Source of the DNA: Burkholderia sp. L27(2015)
Lineage (GTDB): Bacteria > Pseudomonadota > Gammaproteobacteria > Burkholderiales > Burkholderiaceae
DNA: 64,000 bases
Direction: 5' to 3'
Assembly (NCBI RefSeq): GCF_009765705.1
Contig: NZ_LMUX01000017.1
Span: 62,001 to 126,000 of the forward strand
A model generated the notes under the pieces. The model had not been told where the DNA came from and made no database searches. It was given only the letters and a program-made list of their open reading frames with translations. Position 1 is the stretch's first letter. Every line of letters begins with the position of its first letter. This document shows, piece by piece, positions 42,361-53,329 of the stretch. Both the position numbers and the translations under genes were made by a program.

Positions 42361-43179
42361 TCAGGCCGTCGAGGCCGTCGTGCCGAGTATCGCCGGGCGC
42401 GCAGGCGTTCCCGCTGAAACCGTCAGTACGTCGTAGCCCGTCGGCGTCACGAGCACGGTGTGTTCCCATTGAGCGGACAGACTGCGATCGCGGGTCTTGA
42501 CTGTCCATTGATCGGGCATTGTGCGAATGTCGCGGCGCCCGGCATTGATCATCGGCTCTATCGTGAAGATCATGCCCGCTTTGAGTTCGAGGCCCGTGCC
42601 CGGTCGCCCGTAGTGAACCACCTGCGGATCTTCATGGAATACCGTGCCGATGCCATGACCGCAATATTCGCGCACGACGCTATAACCCTGGGCTTCGGCA
42701 TGCCGCTGAATGGCATGGCCGATGTCGCCCAGGCGGGCGCCGGGCCGAACTTGATCGATACCTAGCCACATGCATTCGTAAGTGGTCTGGACCAGTCGTT
42801 TGGCAAGGATGGAGCCTTCCCCGACGATGAACATACGGCTGGTGTCGCCAAAGTAGCCTTCCTTGATCACGGTAATGTCGAGGTTGACGGTGTCGCCGTT
42901 TTTCAGGGTTTTGTCGCCGGGAATGCCGTGGCAGATCACATCGTTGACGGAGGTGCAGATCGCCTTGGGGAACGGCGGATAACCGGGCGGCTGGTAATTC
43001 AGCGGGGCCGGAATCGTCTGTTGCACGTTCGTCATGTACTCATGGCAAAGGCGGTCGAGCTCGCCCGTCGTTACCCCGGCCTTCACAAACGGCGTGATAT
43101 AGTCGAGCACCTCGCTGGCGAGCTTGCAGGCCACTCGCATTTTGGCGATATCGTGTTCGTTTTTCAGCGTAATAGACAT
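42361..43179 (-). CDS. map: Methionine aminopeptidase type I
   Basis: Map removes the initiator methionine from new proteins. The 272-residue product has the five metal ligands in order: NLDITVIKEGYFGDTSR (two Asp), GHGIGTVFHEDP (His), TIEPMI (Glu) and QWEHTVLVT (Glu). The start at 43179 has GAGG upstream and gives the usual MSITLKNEHDI; eight upstream codons to 43203 are unlikely. It is transcribed away from rpsB, to which it is normally divergent, but here an accessory gap of about 2 kb separates them. Confidence 0.97.
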   Translation of the reverse strand: MSITLKNEHDIAKMRVACKLASEVLDYITPFVKAGVTTGELDRLCHEYMTNVQQTIPAPLNYQPPGYPPFPKAICTSVNDVICHGIPGDKTLKNGDTVNLDITVIKEGYFGDTSRMFIVGEGSILAKRLVQTTYECMWLGIDQVRPGARLGDIGHAIQRHAEAQGYSVVREYCGHGIGTVFHEDPQVVHYGRPGTGLELKAGMIFTIEPMINAGRRDIRTMPDQWTVKTRDRSLSAQWEHTVLVTPTGYDVLTVSAGTPARPAILGTTASTA

Positions 43180-43238
43180 ATTTTCCTCAGAAGCCTTGAG
43201 CAATAAGGGTTTTCGCCTTTCGCCATATCCGTGAATTT

Positions 43239-43491
43239 GGGAAGTTCCACCAAAATTCCATCAGACACGCTAGACAACCCCAGCCAGTCGGGCTTTGCGG
43301 ACCACCAGTGAAAAACTCTCACTGGCATACCGGGCAAAACCCTCTATTTCCAGGCCGAATCCAAGCATTATAAGCCAGCAGCACCTACGGGGCGTCTGCC
43401 GATGCCCCTTTTTGTGGGGCGTTTCCGCAATTGATTGCGGATGTCTGGCCCTGCCGACGCTGGCGTGGTGGAGTTTTTGGTGGAATTCCCC
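43239..43491. mobile_element. Possible MITE-like element with imperfect terminal inverted repeats
   Basis: The left end GGGAAGTTCCACCAAAA (from 43239) and the reverse complement of the right end, GGGGAATTCCACCAAAAA (43491 inward), are imperfect inverted copies enclosing about 200 bases. No transposase frame lies between them. The inside contains GC-rich hairpin-like runs of GGGGC and GCCCC followed by T. No obvious target duplication was seen, so this is tentative. Confidence 0.4.
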
Positions 43492-44072
43492 ATGAGCCGA
43501 TGACGACGGCAGCGCGAACAGGTCCGTCATGTAATTTTGAAATAACGCGAAAAACGTTCGAGGTTGCCCAAAAATTCACGCCTATGCCCTGGTTTTAACC
43601 TGAAAGCAGAGGAAATAGCATGGCATTCACAACTGCAGAGCTTGGCGACCTGGGCAAACCGAAAGCGCTGGGCTTAAACATAAAACGCGGCCCCCGCCAT
43701 ATGCAGGTTCCTGGGCGCCTTGGGGCGCACTTTTTTATGGCCGTTCGCAATTAACTGCAGCGGCTGTGCAGTCGACTCCAGGATAGTCGGTGTACTTAAA
43801 ACAAATGGAGCAAACGGGGTTGGGTGTCAAAAAGCCGGCTAAAGTTCGTATTCAAGTTTGCAACTTGATGAAATAATCTATGGCCGAAAGGTTTTTGTGC
43901 GCGAACTTCACCAGCAGGAGTTGAACTGTTGTTAGATTAACGCATGTCTTACTCTAATTTTTTTAGTTCATCGCAATTATCTAATACACTATGCCCGCGT
44001 GCGTCGAAACAATAAATGTCGCACGTGCTTGTCGAGCTAACTGAAGGTATTTTTTAAAAATCGGGGGTTAAC
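43492..44072. other. Accessory spacer with degenerate coding remnants
   Basis: An ATG at 43620 with AGAGGAAATAGC before it opens 44 codons (MAFTTAELGDLGKP...) to a TAA at 43752. In another frame, from 43742, RSQLTAAAVQSTPG is followed by TAG, then after it VYLKQMEQTGLGVKKPAK to a stop near 43876. The broken frames look like a decayed small gene, possibly of phage Ash/Icd type (from memory of those families, unverified). A short GC hairpin followed by six T lies around 43715-43735. Confidence 0.35.
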
Positions 44073-44264
44073 ATGCGGCAATTTTTTAAATTTTTCCAGC
44101 GCGACGAACGTGGTGTCACCGCACTTGAGTATGCGATTCTGGCAGGCATTATCGTTGTGGCGCTGGTCGCAGTGGGTACGACTTTCACCAGCAGCTTGAC
44201 GGGCATCTACACCGCGTTGACGAGCACTGTCTCGACAACCATTGCAGGCGGCAGCTCTTCCTGA
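44073..44264 (+). CDS. Flp/Fap-type pilin
   Basis: The 63-residue product has the class IVb Flp prepilin signature: a short basic leader, RDERGVTALEYAILAGIIVVALVAV with G/VTALEY at the cleavage site and the conserved Glu, then a hydrophobic helix and a serine-rich C-terminus. Flp pilins are assembled by the Tad machinery for adhesion and biofilm growth. ATCGGGGGTTAAC precedes the ATG. No tad/cpa/rcp assembly genes lie nearby, so it depends on a cluster elsewhere or is an orphan. Confidence 0.88.
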   Translation: MRQFFKFFQRDERGVTALEYAILAGIIVVALVAVGTTFTSSLTGIYTALTSTVSTTIAGGSSS

Positions 44265-44349
44265 TTCCGGTTCGAAACTGGGTTTCGCGGTTTGATCCGG
44301 CGTCCGGTCGGCTTGCCTGCACAACTGGGTAGCGGTCCAAGAAAAATCT

Positions 44350-44928
44350 TCAAGCGCTGGCCGCTGTTATGGCCAAGTGCTTGATATCTCTTTGCTCGCG
44401 CAACGCTTCTTTCGCTTTCGCTCTAAATCGCTGGTCCCCAATGGAGTGAGAATTCTTGCGTTCTTGATTTGGGCGATCGTTGAGATTTATCGAAAGAATC
44501 ATTCCTTTGAACCGCGCAAAGCTCTCGATGAGCATTTTTCATGATTCCGCATCCTCGATTTTTCCGGCGAACGCCGAATGATCGTTGTAGATAGTCAAGG
44601 CATCAGTGGTCGCCGGCCAGATCATGATAAATGGCGTGAGATCGCGCCGATCCCCCAGACCTTTGCCGACGTGTACCTTGTATTCGTTCCGCGGATTCCC
44701 TAATTCGGCGTGTATTGCCTGCAAGAATGCCTTAGGTTCCTGTTGGCGGCGCTGCTCATTCAGCGCGCGGGCGCGACTAAATTGCAGCCACGACACGCCA
44801 ATGGCAACCAACATTGGCATAATCGAGCCGATTGTCTGGGCCCGGGGCGCGCCTGTGGCCGAAAGGCCGATTGCTTTGTCTCGCACGAGCCAAGCTATGA
44901 GTTCGTGCCAACACCATGTTCGCGTCAT
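44350..44928 (-). pseudogene. Small membrane-associated protein gene interrupted by an in-frame TGA
   Basis: The minus strand encodes about 129 codons (MTRTWCWHEL... ending KIEDAES), a TGA at 44539-44541, and then, in the same frame, KMLIESFARFKGMILSINL and on to a TAA-type stop at 44350, about 192 codons in all. The part with one hydrophobic helix (MPMLVAIGVSWLQF) followed by a soluble domain with FIMIWPATTDALTIYNDHSAFAGKIED resembles a family of small bacterial membrane proteins in which the domain continues without interruption. Function is unknown. A sequencing error or a real nonsense mutation are both possible; no selenocysteine element is evident. Confidence 0.6.
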
Positions 44929-44958
44929 CCCCGCACGTGCAGCTTTTGGAAGTGATCC

Positions 44959-44988
44959 TTGAGAATCCGGCCGTCTGGATGGTATAAT
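44959..44988 (+). promoter_or_regulatory. Sigma-70 promoter of the rpsB operon
   Basis: TTGAGA (44959-44964) and TATAAT (44983-44988) are separated by 18 bases. The predicted start near 44995 gives rpsB a leader of about 290 bases. Confidence 0.75.
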
Positions 44989-45288
44989 CTTTGGCTAGTT
45001 TGGTGGAAAAGCTATGGTGGGCGTGTGTGCTGGGCCTAAGCCAGTGTGGGTGGGCCTCTAAGCGGTGAGGGTGGCTTTTGCCGCTGTTCTTCGCGTAGCA
45101 CGTGCATCAGCGAATTCGGCCGATCTGGTTAGCGGGGCCAATTGGTCCCGCAGCTGTAGTTGTCGTAGATAGTACGTGGTGTGTAAGTAGTCAAAATCGC
45201 AAACCGGCGCTTCCAGGGTGTCCTTCGCACATACAGTGTCCAAGGATGTCGCTGCCGGTTTAAGACTGAACCCTTTTGGAGAATTACC
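44989..45288 (+). other. Long 5' leader of rpsB
   Basis: No gene is supported between the promoter and the rpsB start. A long leader fits feedback control by protein S2, which is established for rpsB in enterobacteria; whether this sequence forms an S2-binding structure could not be judged by eye. Confidence 0.45.
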
Positions 45289-46044
45289 ATGGCAGTAACC
45301 ATGCGTCAGATGTTGGAAGCGGGTGTCCACTTTGGTCACCAGACCCGCTTCTGGAACCCGAAAATGGCACCGTTCATTTTCGGTCACCGCAACAAGATTC
45401 ACATTATCAACCTCGAAAAAACGCTGCCGATGTACAACGACGCGCTGAAGTATGTGCGCCAGTTGGCAGCCAATCGTGGCACGATTTTGTTTGTCGGCAC
45501 CAAGCGCCAGTCGCGCGACACCATCGCCGAAGAGGCGAATCGTTCGGGTATGCCGTACGTGAACACCCGCTGGTTGGGTGGCATGCTGACCAACTTCAAG
45601 ACGCTGAAGTCGTCGATCAAGAAGCTCAAGGATATGGAAGCCCAGGCAGAAGCCGGCGACCTGGAGCGCATGAGCAAGAAGGAAGCATTGCTGTTCGAAC
45701 GCGAAATGATCAAGCTGGAAAAATCGATCGGCGGCGTGAAGGACATGGGCGGTATTCCGGACGCGATCTTTGTAGTCGACGTCGGTTATCACAAAATTGC
45801 GATCACCGAAGCCAATAAGCTCGGCGTGCCGGTTATCGCAGTGGTCGACACGAACCACTCGCCGGAAGGTGTGGATTACGTGATCCCGGGTAACGACGAC
45901 GCAAGCAAGGCTGTTGCGCTGTACACGCAGGGCATGGCGGATGCGATCCTCGAAGGTCGCGCCAACGCAGTGCAAAATGTCGTGGAAGCAGTGCGCGGCG
46001 ATGAAGGCGGCGATGAATTCGTCGAGGTCAACGCAGAGGCATAA
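45289..46044 (+). CDS. rpsB: 30S ribosomal protein uS2
   Basis: uS2 is an essential small-subunit protein at the mRNA exit side. The 251-residue product starts [26 protein letters not shown] and has the family segments [19 protein letters not shown] and [10 protein letters not shown] and [29 protein letters not shown] precedes the ATG. tsf follows, separated by a terminator-like hairpin. Confidence 0.99.
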   Translation: MAVTMRQMLEAGVHFGHQTRFWNPKMAPFIFGHRNKIHIINLEKTLPMYNDALKYVRQLAANRGTILFVGTKRQSRDTIAEEANRSGMPYVNTRWLGGMLTNFKTLKSSIKKLKDMEAQAEAGDLERMSKKEALLFEREMIKLEKSIGGVKDMGGIPDAIFVVDVGYHKIAITEANKLGVPVIAVVDTNHSPEGVDYVIPGNDDASKAVALYTQGMADAILEGRANAVQNVVEAVRGDEGGDEFVEVNAEA

Positions 46045-46062
46045 GTATTTTTGCTTCCGACC

Positions 46063-46095
46063 AAAAAGGGGGCTCTTGCACAGCCCCCTTTTTTT
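46063..46095 (+). terminator. Terminator or attenuator between rpsB and tsf
   Basis: AAAAAGGGGGCT (46063-46074) pairs with AGCCCCCTTTTT (46082-46093) around a seven-base loop and ends in seven T. It is a textbook intrinsic terminator, symmetrical enough to work in both directions. Since tsf follows in the same direction, it probably acts as a partial terminator that sets the ratio of S2 to EF-Ts. Confidence 0.85.
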
Positions 46096-46310
46096 GAATC
46101 AGGGCGTGGCACAGCGAGGTGCCCGCGTTGATGGCCGGTTTGGCACGGTTGTGCCGAGTTGGCCGGGGTTGACGAGGTTGACCCTGGGTTGAAGGATTTG
46201 GCGCCGGCGTGTTTCCCCGGGTGTCATAAGGATTTAGGATGATGGTTTGCGCAGCGAACCATCGCATGCAATCAGTGTGTGTTTTGATTCACAGATTTCA
46301 GGAGCGACGA

Positions 46311-47192
46311 ATGGCGGCTATTACTGCAAGCATGGTGGCGGAACTCAGGGCGAAGACCGATGCGCCGATGATGGAATGCAAGAAGGCGTTGACCGAAGCC
46401 GAAGGCGATATGGCGCGCGCTGAAGAGTTGCTGCGCGTGAAGCTGGGCAGCAAGGCAAGCAAGGCAGCCTCGCGAGTGACAGCAGAAGGCGTGATCTCGG
46501 TATTTATCTCGGGCCAGGTAGGTGCGCTGGTCGAACTCAATTGCGAAACCGACTTCGTTGCCAAAAACGACGATTTCCTGGCTTTTTCGAAGAACGTGGC
46601 CGAATTGGTCGCTCAGAAGAACCCGACCGACGTGGCGGCTTTGTCGTCGCTCGAACTCGGCGGTGCAACCGTGGATACGGTGCGCAGCGCATTGATCGGC
46701 AAAATCGGCGAGAACGTTTCGATCCGTCGTTTCGTGCGCTACGAAACGGCCAACAAGCTGACCTCGTACCTGCACGGCACGCGCATCGGCGTGATCGTCG
46801 AATATGACGGCGCCGAAGAGCAAGTCGGCAAAGACGTGGCCATGCACATCGCGGCCATGAAGCCTGTCTCGTTGTCGGCGGATCAAGTGCCGGCCGATTT
46901 GATTGCGAAAGAGCGTAGCATTGCCGAACAGAAAGCGGCCGAATCGGGCAAGCCGGCCGAAATCGTCGCCAAGATGGTCGATGGCAGCGTGCAGAAGTAT
47001 CTGAAAGAAGTGTCGTTGCTCAATCAGCCGTTCGTGAAGAACGACAAGCAAAGCATTGAACAGATGCTGAAGGCCGCGAGCACCACGGTCAAAGCATTCA
47101 CGATGTTTGTGGTGGGCGAGGGCATCGAAAAGCGTACCGATGATTTTGCGGCAGAAGTGGCAGCGCAAGTTGCTGCTGCGAAGCAAGGCTAA
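46311..47192 (+). CDS. tsf: Translation elongation factor EF-Ts
   Basis: EF-Ts exchanges GDP for GTP on EF-Tu. The 293-residue product begins [20 protein letters not shown] with [15 protein letters not shown] and later [13 protein letters not shown], both family signatures. The start at 46311 has AGGAGCGACGA before it; the 24-codon upstream extension lacks support. The last codons and stop lie in a 13-bp repeat. Confidence 0.98.
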   Translation: MAAITASMVAELRAKTDAPMMECKKALTEAEGDMARAEELLRVKLGSKASKAASRVTAEGVISVFISGQVGALVELNCETDFVAKNDDFLAFSKNVAELVAQKNPTDVAALSSLELGGATVDTVRSALIGKIGENVSIRRFVRYETANKLTSYLHGTRIGVIVEYDGAEEQVGKDVAMHIAAMKPVSLSADQVPADLIAKERSIAEQKAAESGKPAEIVAKMVDGSVQKYLKEVSLLNQPFVKNDKQSIEQMLKAASTTVKAFTMFVVGEGIEKRTDDFAAEVAAQVAAAKQG

Positions 47193-47218
47193 AACGCAAG
47201 GCTGAAAAGCAGAGCTAA
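47181..47218 (+). repeat. Tandem copies of the tsf 3' end
   Basis: AAGCAAGGCTAA (47181-47192, containing the tsf stop) is followed by AACGCAAGGCTGA (47193-47205) and AAAGCAGAGCTAA (47206-47218). Each copy contains a stop codon, although the 13-base spacing changes the frame. Confidence 0.75.
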
Positions 47219-48232
<1,014 letters not shown>

Positions 48233-48296
48233 CCGATCGGGTGGGCCCGCACGCGGGCAAAACAGGTAATCAAGATCTAAAAGGCTGGGAGCTTTT

Positions 48297-48857
48297 ATGA
48301 CATTGGCTGAAATCAAATCGGGCGTCGACCAGAAGATGCAACGTTCGCTCGAAGCGTTCAAGAGCGATCTGGCGAAGATTCGTACGGGACGTGCGCATAC
48401 GGGGCTGCTGGATCACATCCAGGTCGACTACTACGGCTCGAATGTGCCCATCTCGCAAGTCGCCAACATGAGCTTGATCGACGCGCGTACCATCGGCGTA
48501 CAGCCGTGGGAAAAGAAGATGGTGCAGGCGGTCGAACGAGCGATTCGGGACGCTGACCTGGGTCTGAACCCTGCGACTCAGGGCGACCTGATCCGTGTAC
48601 CGATGCCAGCGCTGACGGAAGAGCGCCGCCGGGAATTGGTCAAGGTCGTCAAGAATGAAGCCGAAACCGCGAAGATTGCCGTACGCAATCTGCGCCGCGA
48701 CGCAAACGAGCAACTGAAAAAACTGTTGAAAGACAAAGAGATCTCGGAAGACGATGAACGCCGTTCGCAAGACGACGTACAAAAGCTGACGGATAAATTC
48801 GTTACCGAAATCGACAAGCTCGTCCTGACCAAAGAAGCCGAGATCATGACGGTTTAA
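48297..48857 (+). CDS. frr: Ribosome recycling factor
   Basis: RRF splits post-termination ribosomes with EF-G. The 186-residue product starts [34 protein letters not shown], typical of the three-helix-bundle domain, and has [18 protein letters not shown], the most conserved part of the family. It lies 64 bases after pyrH, its usual partner; GCTGGGAGC precedes the ATG. Confidence 0.99.
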   Translation: MTLAEIKSGVDQKMQRSLEAFKSDLAKIRTGRAHTGLLDHIQVDYYGSNVPISQVANMSLIDARTIGVQPWEKKMVQAVERAIRDADLGLNPATQGDLIRVPMPALTEERRRELVKVVKNEAETAKIAVRNLRRDANEQLKKLLKDKEISEDDERRSQDDVQKLTDKFVTEIDKLVLTKEAEIMTV

Positions 48858-48895
48858 AGCCGTTATTTCTCGACGACCGGAGCGTTCTGGCGAAT

Positions 48896-49678
48896 ATGGC
48901 CCATATGAGTTCTTCCATCGGCGTACCCGAGACGGCAGAGGTGCCGCGGCACATTGCGATCATCATGGATGGCAATGGCCGCTGGGCGACCCAGCGCCGG
49001 CTGCCGCGTGCGGCTGGCCATACGAAAGGCGTGGATGCGGTGCGCGGTATCGTCGAAGCCTGCGCCCGACGCGGTGTCGAATACCTGACGCTGTTTGCCT
49101 TCAGCTCGGAAAACTGGCGTCGCCCGACCGACGAAGTGTCGTTCTTGCTCAGATTGTTCGTGTCTGCGCTGGAGCGCGAAGTGGCGCGCATGCATGCCAA
49201 TGGCATACGCTTGCGGGTGGTCGGCGACCTGTCGATGTTCAACGACCGGATCCAGGATCTGGTCCGGCGGGCTGAACTCAAGACGGCGCAAAACGATCGA
49301 CTCACGCTGACCATCGCGGCCAACTACGGCGGCCGCTGGGACATGCTGCAGGCCACGCGCAAACTGATGGCCCAAGCGGCCGCTACTGGCATTACCGGTC
49401 CGCTCGACGAGACGCAGTTCGCCGAGCATCTGGCGATGGCTTATGCGCCCGAACCCGATCTGTTTATTCGTACCGGCGGCGAACAACGCGTGAGCAATTT
49501 TCTGCTTTGGCAATTGGCCTACACCGAGTTGTACTTTACCGATCAATACTGGCCGGATTTCGACGATGCGATGTTGGAACAGGCGATCGGCTGGTTCCAG
49601 CAGCGCGAGCGTCGGTTCGGACGAACCAGCGAGCAGCTTGCTGCTCAGGCGCAGGGTGCTGACTCCTTGTCATGCTAA
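48896..49678 (+). CDS. uppS: Undecaprenyl diphosphate synthase
   Basis: The enzyme makes the C55 lipid carrier precursor by adding cis-isoprene units to farnesyl diphosphate. The 260-residue product has [16 protein letters not shown] with catalytic Asp, [21 protein letters not shown], and the C-terminal [28 protein letters not shown] at 48896 and 48905 are both possible; the first was chosen because the resulting length fits relatives. It overlaps cdsA by seven bases. Confidence 0.97.
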   Translation: MAHMSSSIGVPETAEVPRHIAIIMDGNGRWATQRRLPRAAGHTKGVDAVRGIVEACARRGVEYLTLFAFSSENWRRPTDEVSFLLRLFVSALEREVARMHANGIRLRVVGDLSMFNDRIQDLVRRAELKTAQNDRLTLTIAANYGGRWDMLQATRKLMAQAAATGITGPLDETQFAEHLAMAYAPEPDLFIRTGGEQRVSNFLLWQLAYTELYFTDQYWPDFDDAMLEQAIGWFQQRERRFGRTSEQLAAQAQGADSLSC

Positions 49679-50592
49679 GAACCCGTGTTTTGACGGCATT
49701 GGTCCTGCTCGCGGTTTTCCTGCCCGTGACGCTATTTGCGCCGGTCGGGGTGTTCGCCGCGCTGATCGGCCTCGTGATTACGTTCGCGGCCTGGGAATGG
49801 GCTCGACTGCTTGGACTGAGCTCACGCGGCACCGTGCTTTACGCGGCCGTCACGGCGATGGCCTTGTTGTTGAGCACACGGCTGTTTTATACCAGCACCA
49901 CCGGCTTCTACAAGGCCGCGGCGATATTCTGGATAGTGGGCGCGCCGTATATGTTGTTGCGCAAGCCGACGCTGGTGCGCGGCGCCTGGCGCGCTTTTCT
50001 GCTGGTGGCCGGCGTGGTGTTGCTGATCGCTTGCTGGTACGCGTTGAGAGCCGCGCGCGTCGAAGGTGTCGCGTTTGTCCTGTCCTTGATGTTGGTGGTC
50101 TGGTGTGCCGATATCGGCGCATATTTCGCCGGCAAGGCGTTCGGCCGTCACAAACTGGCGATAGCGATCAGCCCGGGTAAAACCTGGGAAGGCGCCATCG
50201 GCGGCTGGTTGCTGGTGATGGTGCTGGCGCTGGCGGCGATGGTCGCCGGTGCCGCTGGTGTGTCGGCGGGCGCATCCGCAGGTGGGTTGGTAGGTACGTC
50301 CGTAGGTGCCTCGGTAGGCATGTCGGCGGGAACAACCACAGGGACATTCGCGCCGACGCTGTTTTCGGTCTACGCTAGTACAGCGGGCATGCTGCGTGCG
50401 TTGATAGGTATCACGTTGCTGGTCGTCTTCAGCGTTGTCGGCGATCTATTCGAATCTTTGTTAAAGCGGCAGGCGGGCGTAAAGGATTCCAGCGGTTTGC
50501 TGCCCGGTCATGGCGGCGTACTCGACCGGATCGATGCGTTGTTGCCGGTGTTGCCGCTGGCAATGCTACTAATCGGGCCTAGCGCCGGCTAG
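49672..50592 (+). CDS. cdsA: Phosphatidate cytidylyltransferase with low-complexity insert
   Basis: CdsA makes CDP-diacylglycerol from phosphatidate and CTP in the inner membrane. The 306-residue protein has about eight membrane segments and the C-terminal signature [26 protein letters not shown], including KR, KD and DR residues for metal and substrate. Compared with the usual 270 or so residues it has an extra Gly/Ala/Ser-rich stretch at about residues 191-225, in a loop after [10 protein letters not shown], with repeated [10 protein letters not shown]-type units. Confidence 0.95.
   Translation: MLRTRVLTALVLLAVFLPVTLFAPVGVFAALIGLVITFAAWEWARLLGLSSRGTVLYAAVTAMALLLSTRLFYTSTTGFYKAAAIFWIVGAPYMLLRKPTLVRGAWRAFLLVAGVVLLIACWYALRAARVEGVAFVLSLMLVVWCADIGAYFAGKAFGRHKLAIAISPGKTWEGAIGGWLLVMVLALAAMVAGAAGVSAGASAGGLVGTSVGASVGMSAGTTTGTFAPTLFSVYASTAGMLRALIGITLLVVFSVVGDLFESLLKRQAGVKDSSGLLPGHGGVLDRIDALLPVLPLAMLLIGPSAG
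50242..50346 (+). repeat. Degenerate in-frame repeat inside cdsA
   Basis: The DNA reiterates GGTACGTCCGTAGGTGCC-like units with GGTAGG and GTCGGCGGG, encoding a Gly/Ser/Ala-rich insertion between membrane helices. The units resemble other short degenerate repeats in spacers of this window. Confidence 0.6.
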
Positions 50593-50606
50593 TACTCAGG
50601 TAATTC

Positions 50607-51824
50607 ATGACTATTCAAACACACAAAATAGAACGGCTGACTTTGCTCGGGTCGACCGGCTCGATCGGAGACAGCACCCTGGACGTCGTAGCCCGACATC
50701 CGGAGCGCTTCTCGATCTTTGCCCTTACGGCTCACCGCAACGCCGCGAAGCTCATCGAGCAGTGCCTGCGATTCAAACCGGAATGCGCGGTAGTGGGCGA
50801 TGCGCACATTGCCCAGCAAGTGCAAACCGCTTTGCGCGCGGCCGGTAGCGCCACCGAAGTGACGTATGGAGAAGAGGCGCTGATGGCCGTGGCCGCCGCG
50901 TCCGAATGCGATACCGTGGTCGCCGCCATCGTCGGTGCGGCAGGTCTGAAGCCCACGCTGGCTGCTGCACGCGCGGGCAAACGCATCCTGCTGGCCAATA
51001 AGGAAGCGCTCGTGATGTCGGGCGCGCTGTTCATGGACGCCGTACATGACCACGGAGCAACCTTGTTGCCGGTGGACAGCGAACACAATGCGATCTTCCA
51101 GTGCCTGCCAGCGGTGAACGGTGCCGGCGAGAAGCACGGCGGTGTCACGCGCATCATCCTCACCGCGTCGGGCGGTCCGTTTCGGACTCGCGAGCCCGCC
51201 ACGCTGGCCGCCGTGACGCCGGACGAAGCCTGTGCCCACCCCAATTGGGTGATGGGCCGCAAGATTTCGGTCGATTCGGCCACCATGATGAATAAGGGGC
51301 TTGAGGTCATCGAGGCGCACTGGTTATTCGGCTTATCGCCGGAGCGCATCGACGTGCTGATTCATCCGCAAAGCGTGATTCACTCGATGGTTTCGTATGC
51401 GGACGGATCGGTGCTCGCACAGCTGGGCAATCCGGATATGCGCACGCCGATCGCCCACGCACTGGCTTATCCGAATCGTATCGATTCGGGGGTTGCGCAA
51501 CTCGATCTGGCTGCGATCGCGACCCTGACGTTCGAACACCCCGATGAACAACGTTTCCCGTGCCTCACGCATGCCTTTGCGGCGCTCAAGCAAGGCGGAA
51601 CCGCAAGTGCAACGCTGAACGCGGCCAACGAAATGGCCGTTGCGGCCTTTCTTGAGCGCCGCATCGGTTTCATGCGCATTGCCGAAGTGGTTGCCGAGGT
51701 GCTGGAAAAAATCGCTCCGGGCAGTGCCGATAGCCTGGACGATGTCCTGGCTGTCGACGCGCAGGCGCGCCGCTTGGCGCAAGTCGAAATCGAACGACTG
51801 TCGGCCGCAACAGCGCATCCATGA
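50607..51824 (+). CDS. dxr: 1-deoxy-D-xylulose 5-phosphate reductoisomerase
   Basis: Dxr converts DXP to methylerythritol phosphate with NADPH, the second step of the MEP isoprenoid pathway that feeds UppS. The 405-residue product has [15 protein letters not shown] (NADPH-binding), [24 protein letters not shown] with metal ligands, TASGGPFR, and [25 protein letters not shown]. It overlaps rseP by four bases (ATGA). Confidence 0.98.
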   Translation: MTIQTHKIERLTLLGSTGSIGDSTLDVVARHPERFSIFALTAHRNAAKLIEQCLRFKPECAVVGDAHIAQQVQTALRAAGSATEVTYGEEALMAVAAASECDTVVAAIVGAAGLKPTLAAARAGKRILLANKEALVMSGALFMDAVHDHGATLLPVDSEHNAIFQCLPAVNGAGEKHGGVTRIILTASGGPFRTREPATLAAVTPDEACAHPNWVMGRKISVDSATMMNKGLEVIEAHWLFGLSPERIDVLIHPQSVIHSMVSYADGSVLAQLGNPDMRTPIAHALAYPNRIDSGVAQLDLAAIATLTFEHPDEQRFPCLTHAFAALKQGGTASATLNAANEMAVAAFLERRIGFMRIAEVVAEVLEKIAPGSADSLDDVLAVDAQARRLAQVEIERLSAATAHP

Positions 51825-53236
51825 ATTTCCTGACCGCGCTCGCAGCGTTCGCCGTTGCTATTGGCATTTTGGTGGTGGTCCACGAATTGGGCCATTACAC
51901 CGTGGCGCGTTGGTGCGGGGTCAAGATACTGAAATTCTCGGTCGGTTTCGGCAAGCCTTTGCTAGTCTGGAAAAGCCCGAAGACAGGCACCGAGTGGACG
52001 TTGTCGGCGCTACCGCTCGGTGGCTTCGTGAAGATGCTCGATGAGCGCGAAACCGAGTCGCCGGTGGTTGCCGCCGATTTGCCTTATGCCTTCAATCGGC
52101 AAAGCGTGGGCAAGCGCATTGCGATCGTGGCGGCCGGCCCGGTCGCCAATTTTCTGCTCGCGATCGTATTGTTCGCCGCGACCTTCGTTGGCGGTGTAAG
52201 CGAACCCGTTGCGCAGTTGGCGACGCCGCCCGCCGGTACGTTGGCCGCGCGCGCCGGATTGACCGGCGGCGAGTTGGTGACCGGCTTTCGTAGCAATGCC
52301 ACGGCGCAAACCCAGCCGGTGGTATCGTGGGCCGATCTGCACTGGAAGTTGTTGGACGCTGCCATGGACCGCAGCACCGCTGTCTTACAGACTAAATCGG
52401 GAGCCGATGAGACGGCCGGCCACGTGCAGGACTCGCACGACTATCCGCTCGATTTCAGCCAGATGCCGGTTGGTGTCGAAACGGATCCCGATCATGATGT
52501 GGTGGACATCCTGGGGTTTTCTCCCGGCGGCATGGAGCCAACCATCGCCGCAGTGGAAGCGGGTAGCCCCGCGCAGCGAGCCGGACTGGCCGCGCAGGAT
52601 CGGGTGATCGCGATCGACGGTGTGCCGGTCAAGGACGTCAGCGCGTTCGTGCGGGCAGTTCAAGCACACGGTTCCCAACCCTTGTCCTTGCAGGTCGAGC
52701 GCAATATCGAGGGCAATAAGCAGCGCCTTACGTTCGAGGTAACGCCTGCGACCGTAGTGGATAGTACGTCCGGTAAAACGGTCGGAAGAATCGGCGCGGA
52801 GATGTCCGGCCAACTGCGCTCGGTTACGGTGCATTACGGACCTCTGCAAGCGCTGCGTATGGGCGTCGAGAAGACCTGGGACATTTCCAAATTTTCGGTC
52901 AGGATCTTCGGGCGAATGCTTACGGGCGAAGCCTCGTTGAAGAATCTGAGCGGTCCCGTCACGATCGCCGACTATGCCGGTCGCAGTGCTCGGCTGGGCC
53001 TGTCCTCCTTCATTTCCTTCCTCGCATTGGTGAGTATTAGTCTGGGAGTACTCAACCTTATGCCGATTCCCGTTTTGGACGGTGGTCATCTGTTATATTA
53101 TTCGGCTGAAGCCATCACGGGTAAAGCCGTGTCGGTTCGTGTACAGAGTGTTTTACAGCGGGCCGGAATAGTGTGCATTCTCGCATTGTCGATAATCGCG
53201 CTCTTTAACGACCTGACGCGGTTGATTCATTTCTAG
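51821..53236 (+). CDS. rseP: Site-2 intramembrane zinc metalloprotease RseP
   Basis: RseP cuts anti-sigma factor RseA in the membrane during envelope stress. The 471-residue protein starts with a membrane helix containing HELGH (residues 21-25), then has PDZ regions in the periplasm ([22 protein letters not shown]), and near the C-terminus has the second active-site motif [14 protein letters not shown] with the catalytic Asp. It precedes bamA as in most proteobacteria; translation is coupled to dxr. Confidence 0.97.
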   Translation: MNFLTALAAFAVAIGILVVVHELGHYTVARWCGVKILKFSVGFGKPLLVWKSPKTGTEWTLSALPLGGFVKMLDERETESPVVAADLPYAFNRQSVGKRIAIVAAGPVANFLLAIVLFAATFVGGVSEPVAQLATPPAGTLAARAGLTGGELVTGFRSNATAQTQPVVSWADLHWKLLDAAMDRSTAVLQTKSGADETAGHVQDSHDYPLDFSQMPVGVETDPDHDVVDILGFSPGGMEPTIAAVEAGSPAQRAGLAAQDRVIAIDGVPVKDVSAFVRAVQAHGSQPLSLQVERNIEGNKQRLTFEVTPATVVDSTSGKTVGRIGAEMSGQLRSVTVHYGPLQALRMGVEKTWDISKFSVRIFGRMLTGEASLKNLSGPVTIADYAGRSARLGLSSFISFLALVSISLGVLNLMPIPVLDGGHLLYYSAEAITGKAVSVRVQSVLQRAGIVCILALSIIALFNDLTRLIHF

Positions 53237-53329
53237 CAATAAAACCCGGCAAACAGTGTAGCAGTGGAGCGCGAGTCGCTTCCACTCTGACGTGACAGCC
53301 CAAATAAAGCTAAACCCTGGGGAAGCAAG

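Noticed and set aside
43620-43754. 44-codon frame with a fair ribosome binding site as a real gene
   Set aside because: A terminator-like hairpin lies inside it and the following sequence has fragments in another frame, so a decayed remnant is more likely; recorded as such.
44539-44541. TGA as a selenocysteine codon
   Set aside because: There is no selenoprotein family resemblance or convincing hairpin directly after the TGA; a nonsense mutation or sequencing error is simpler.
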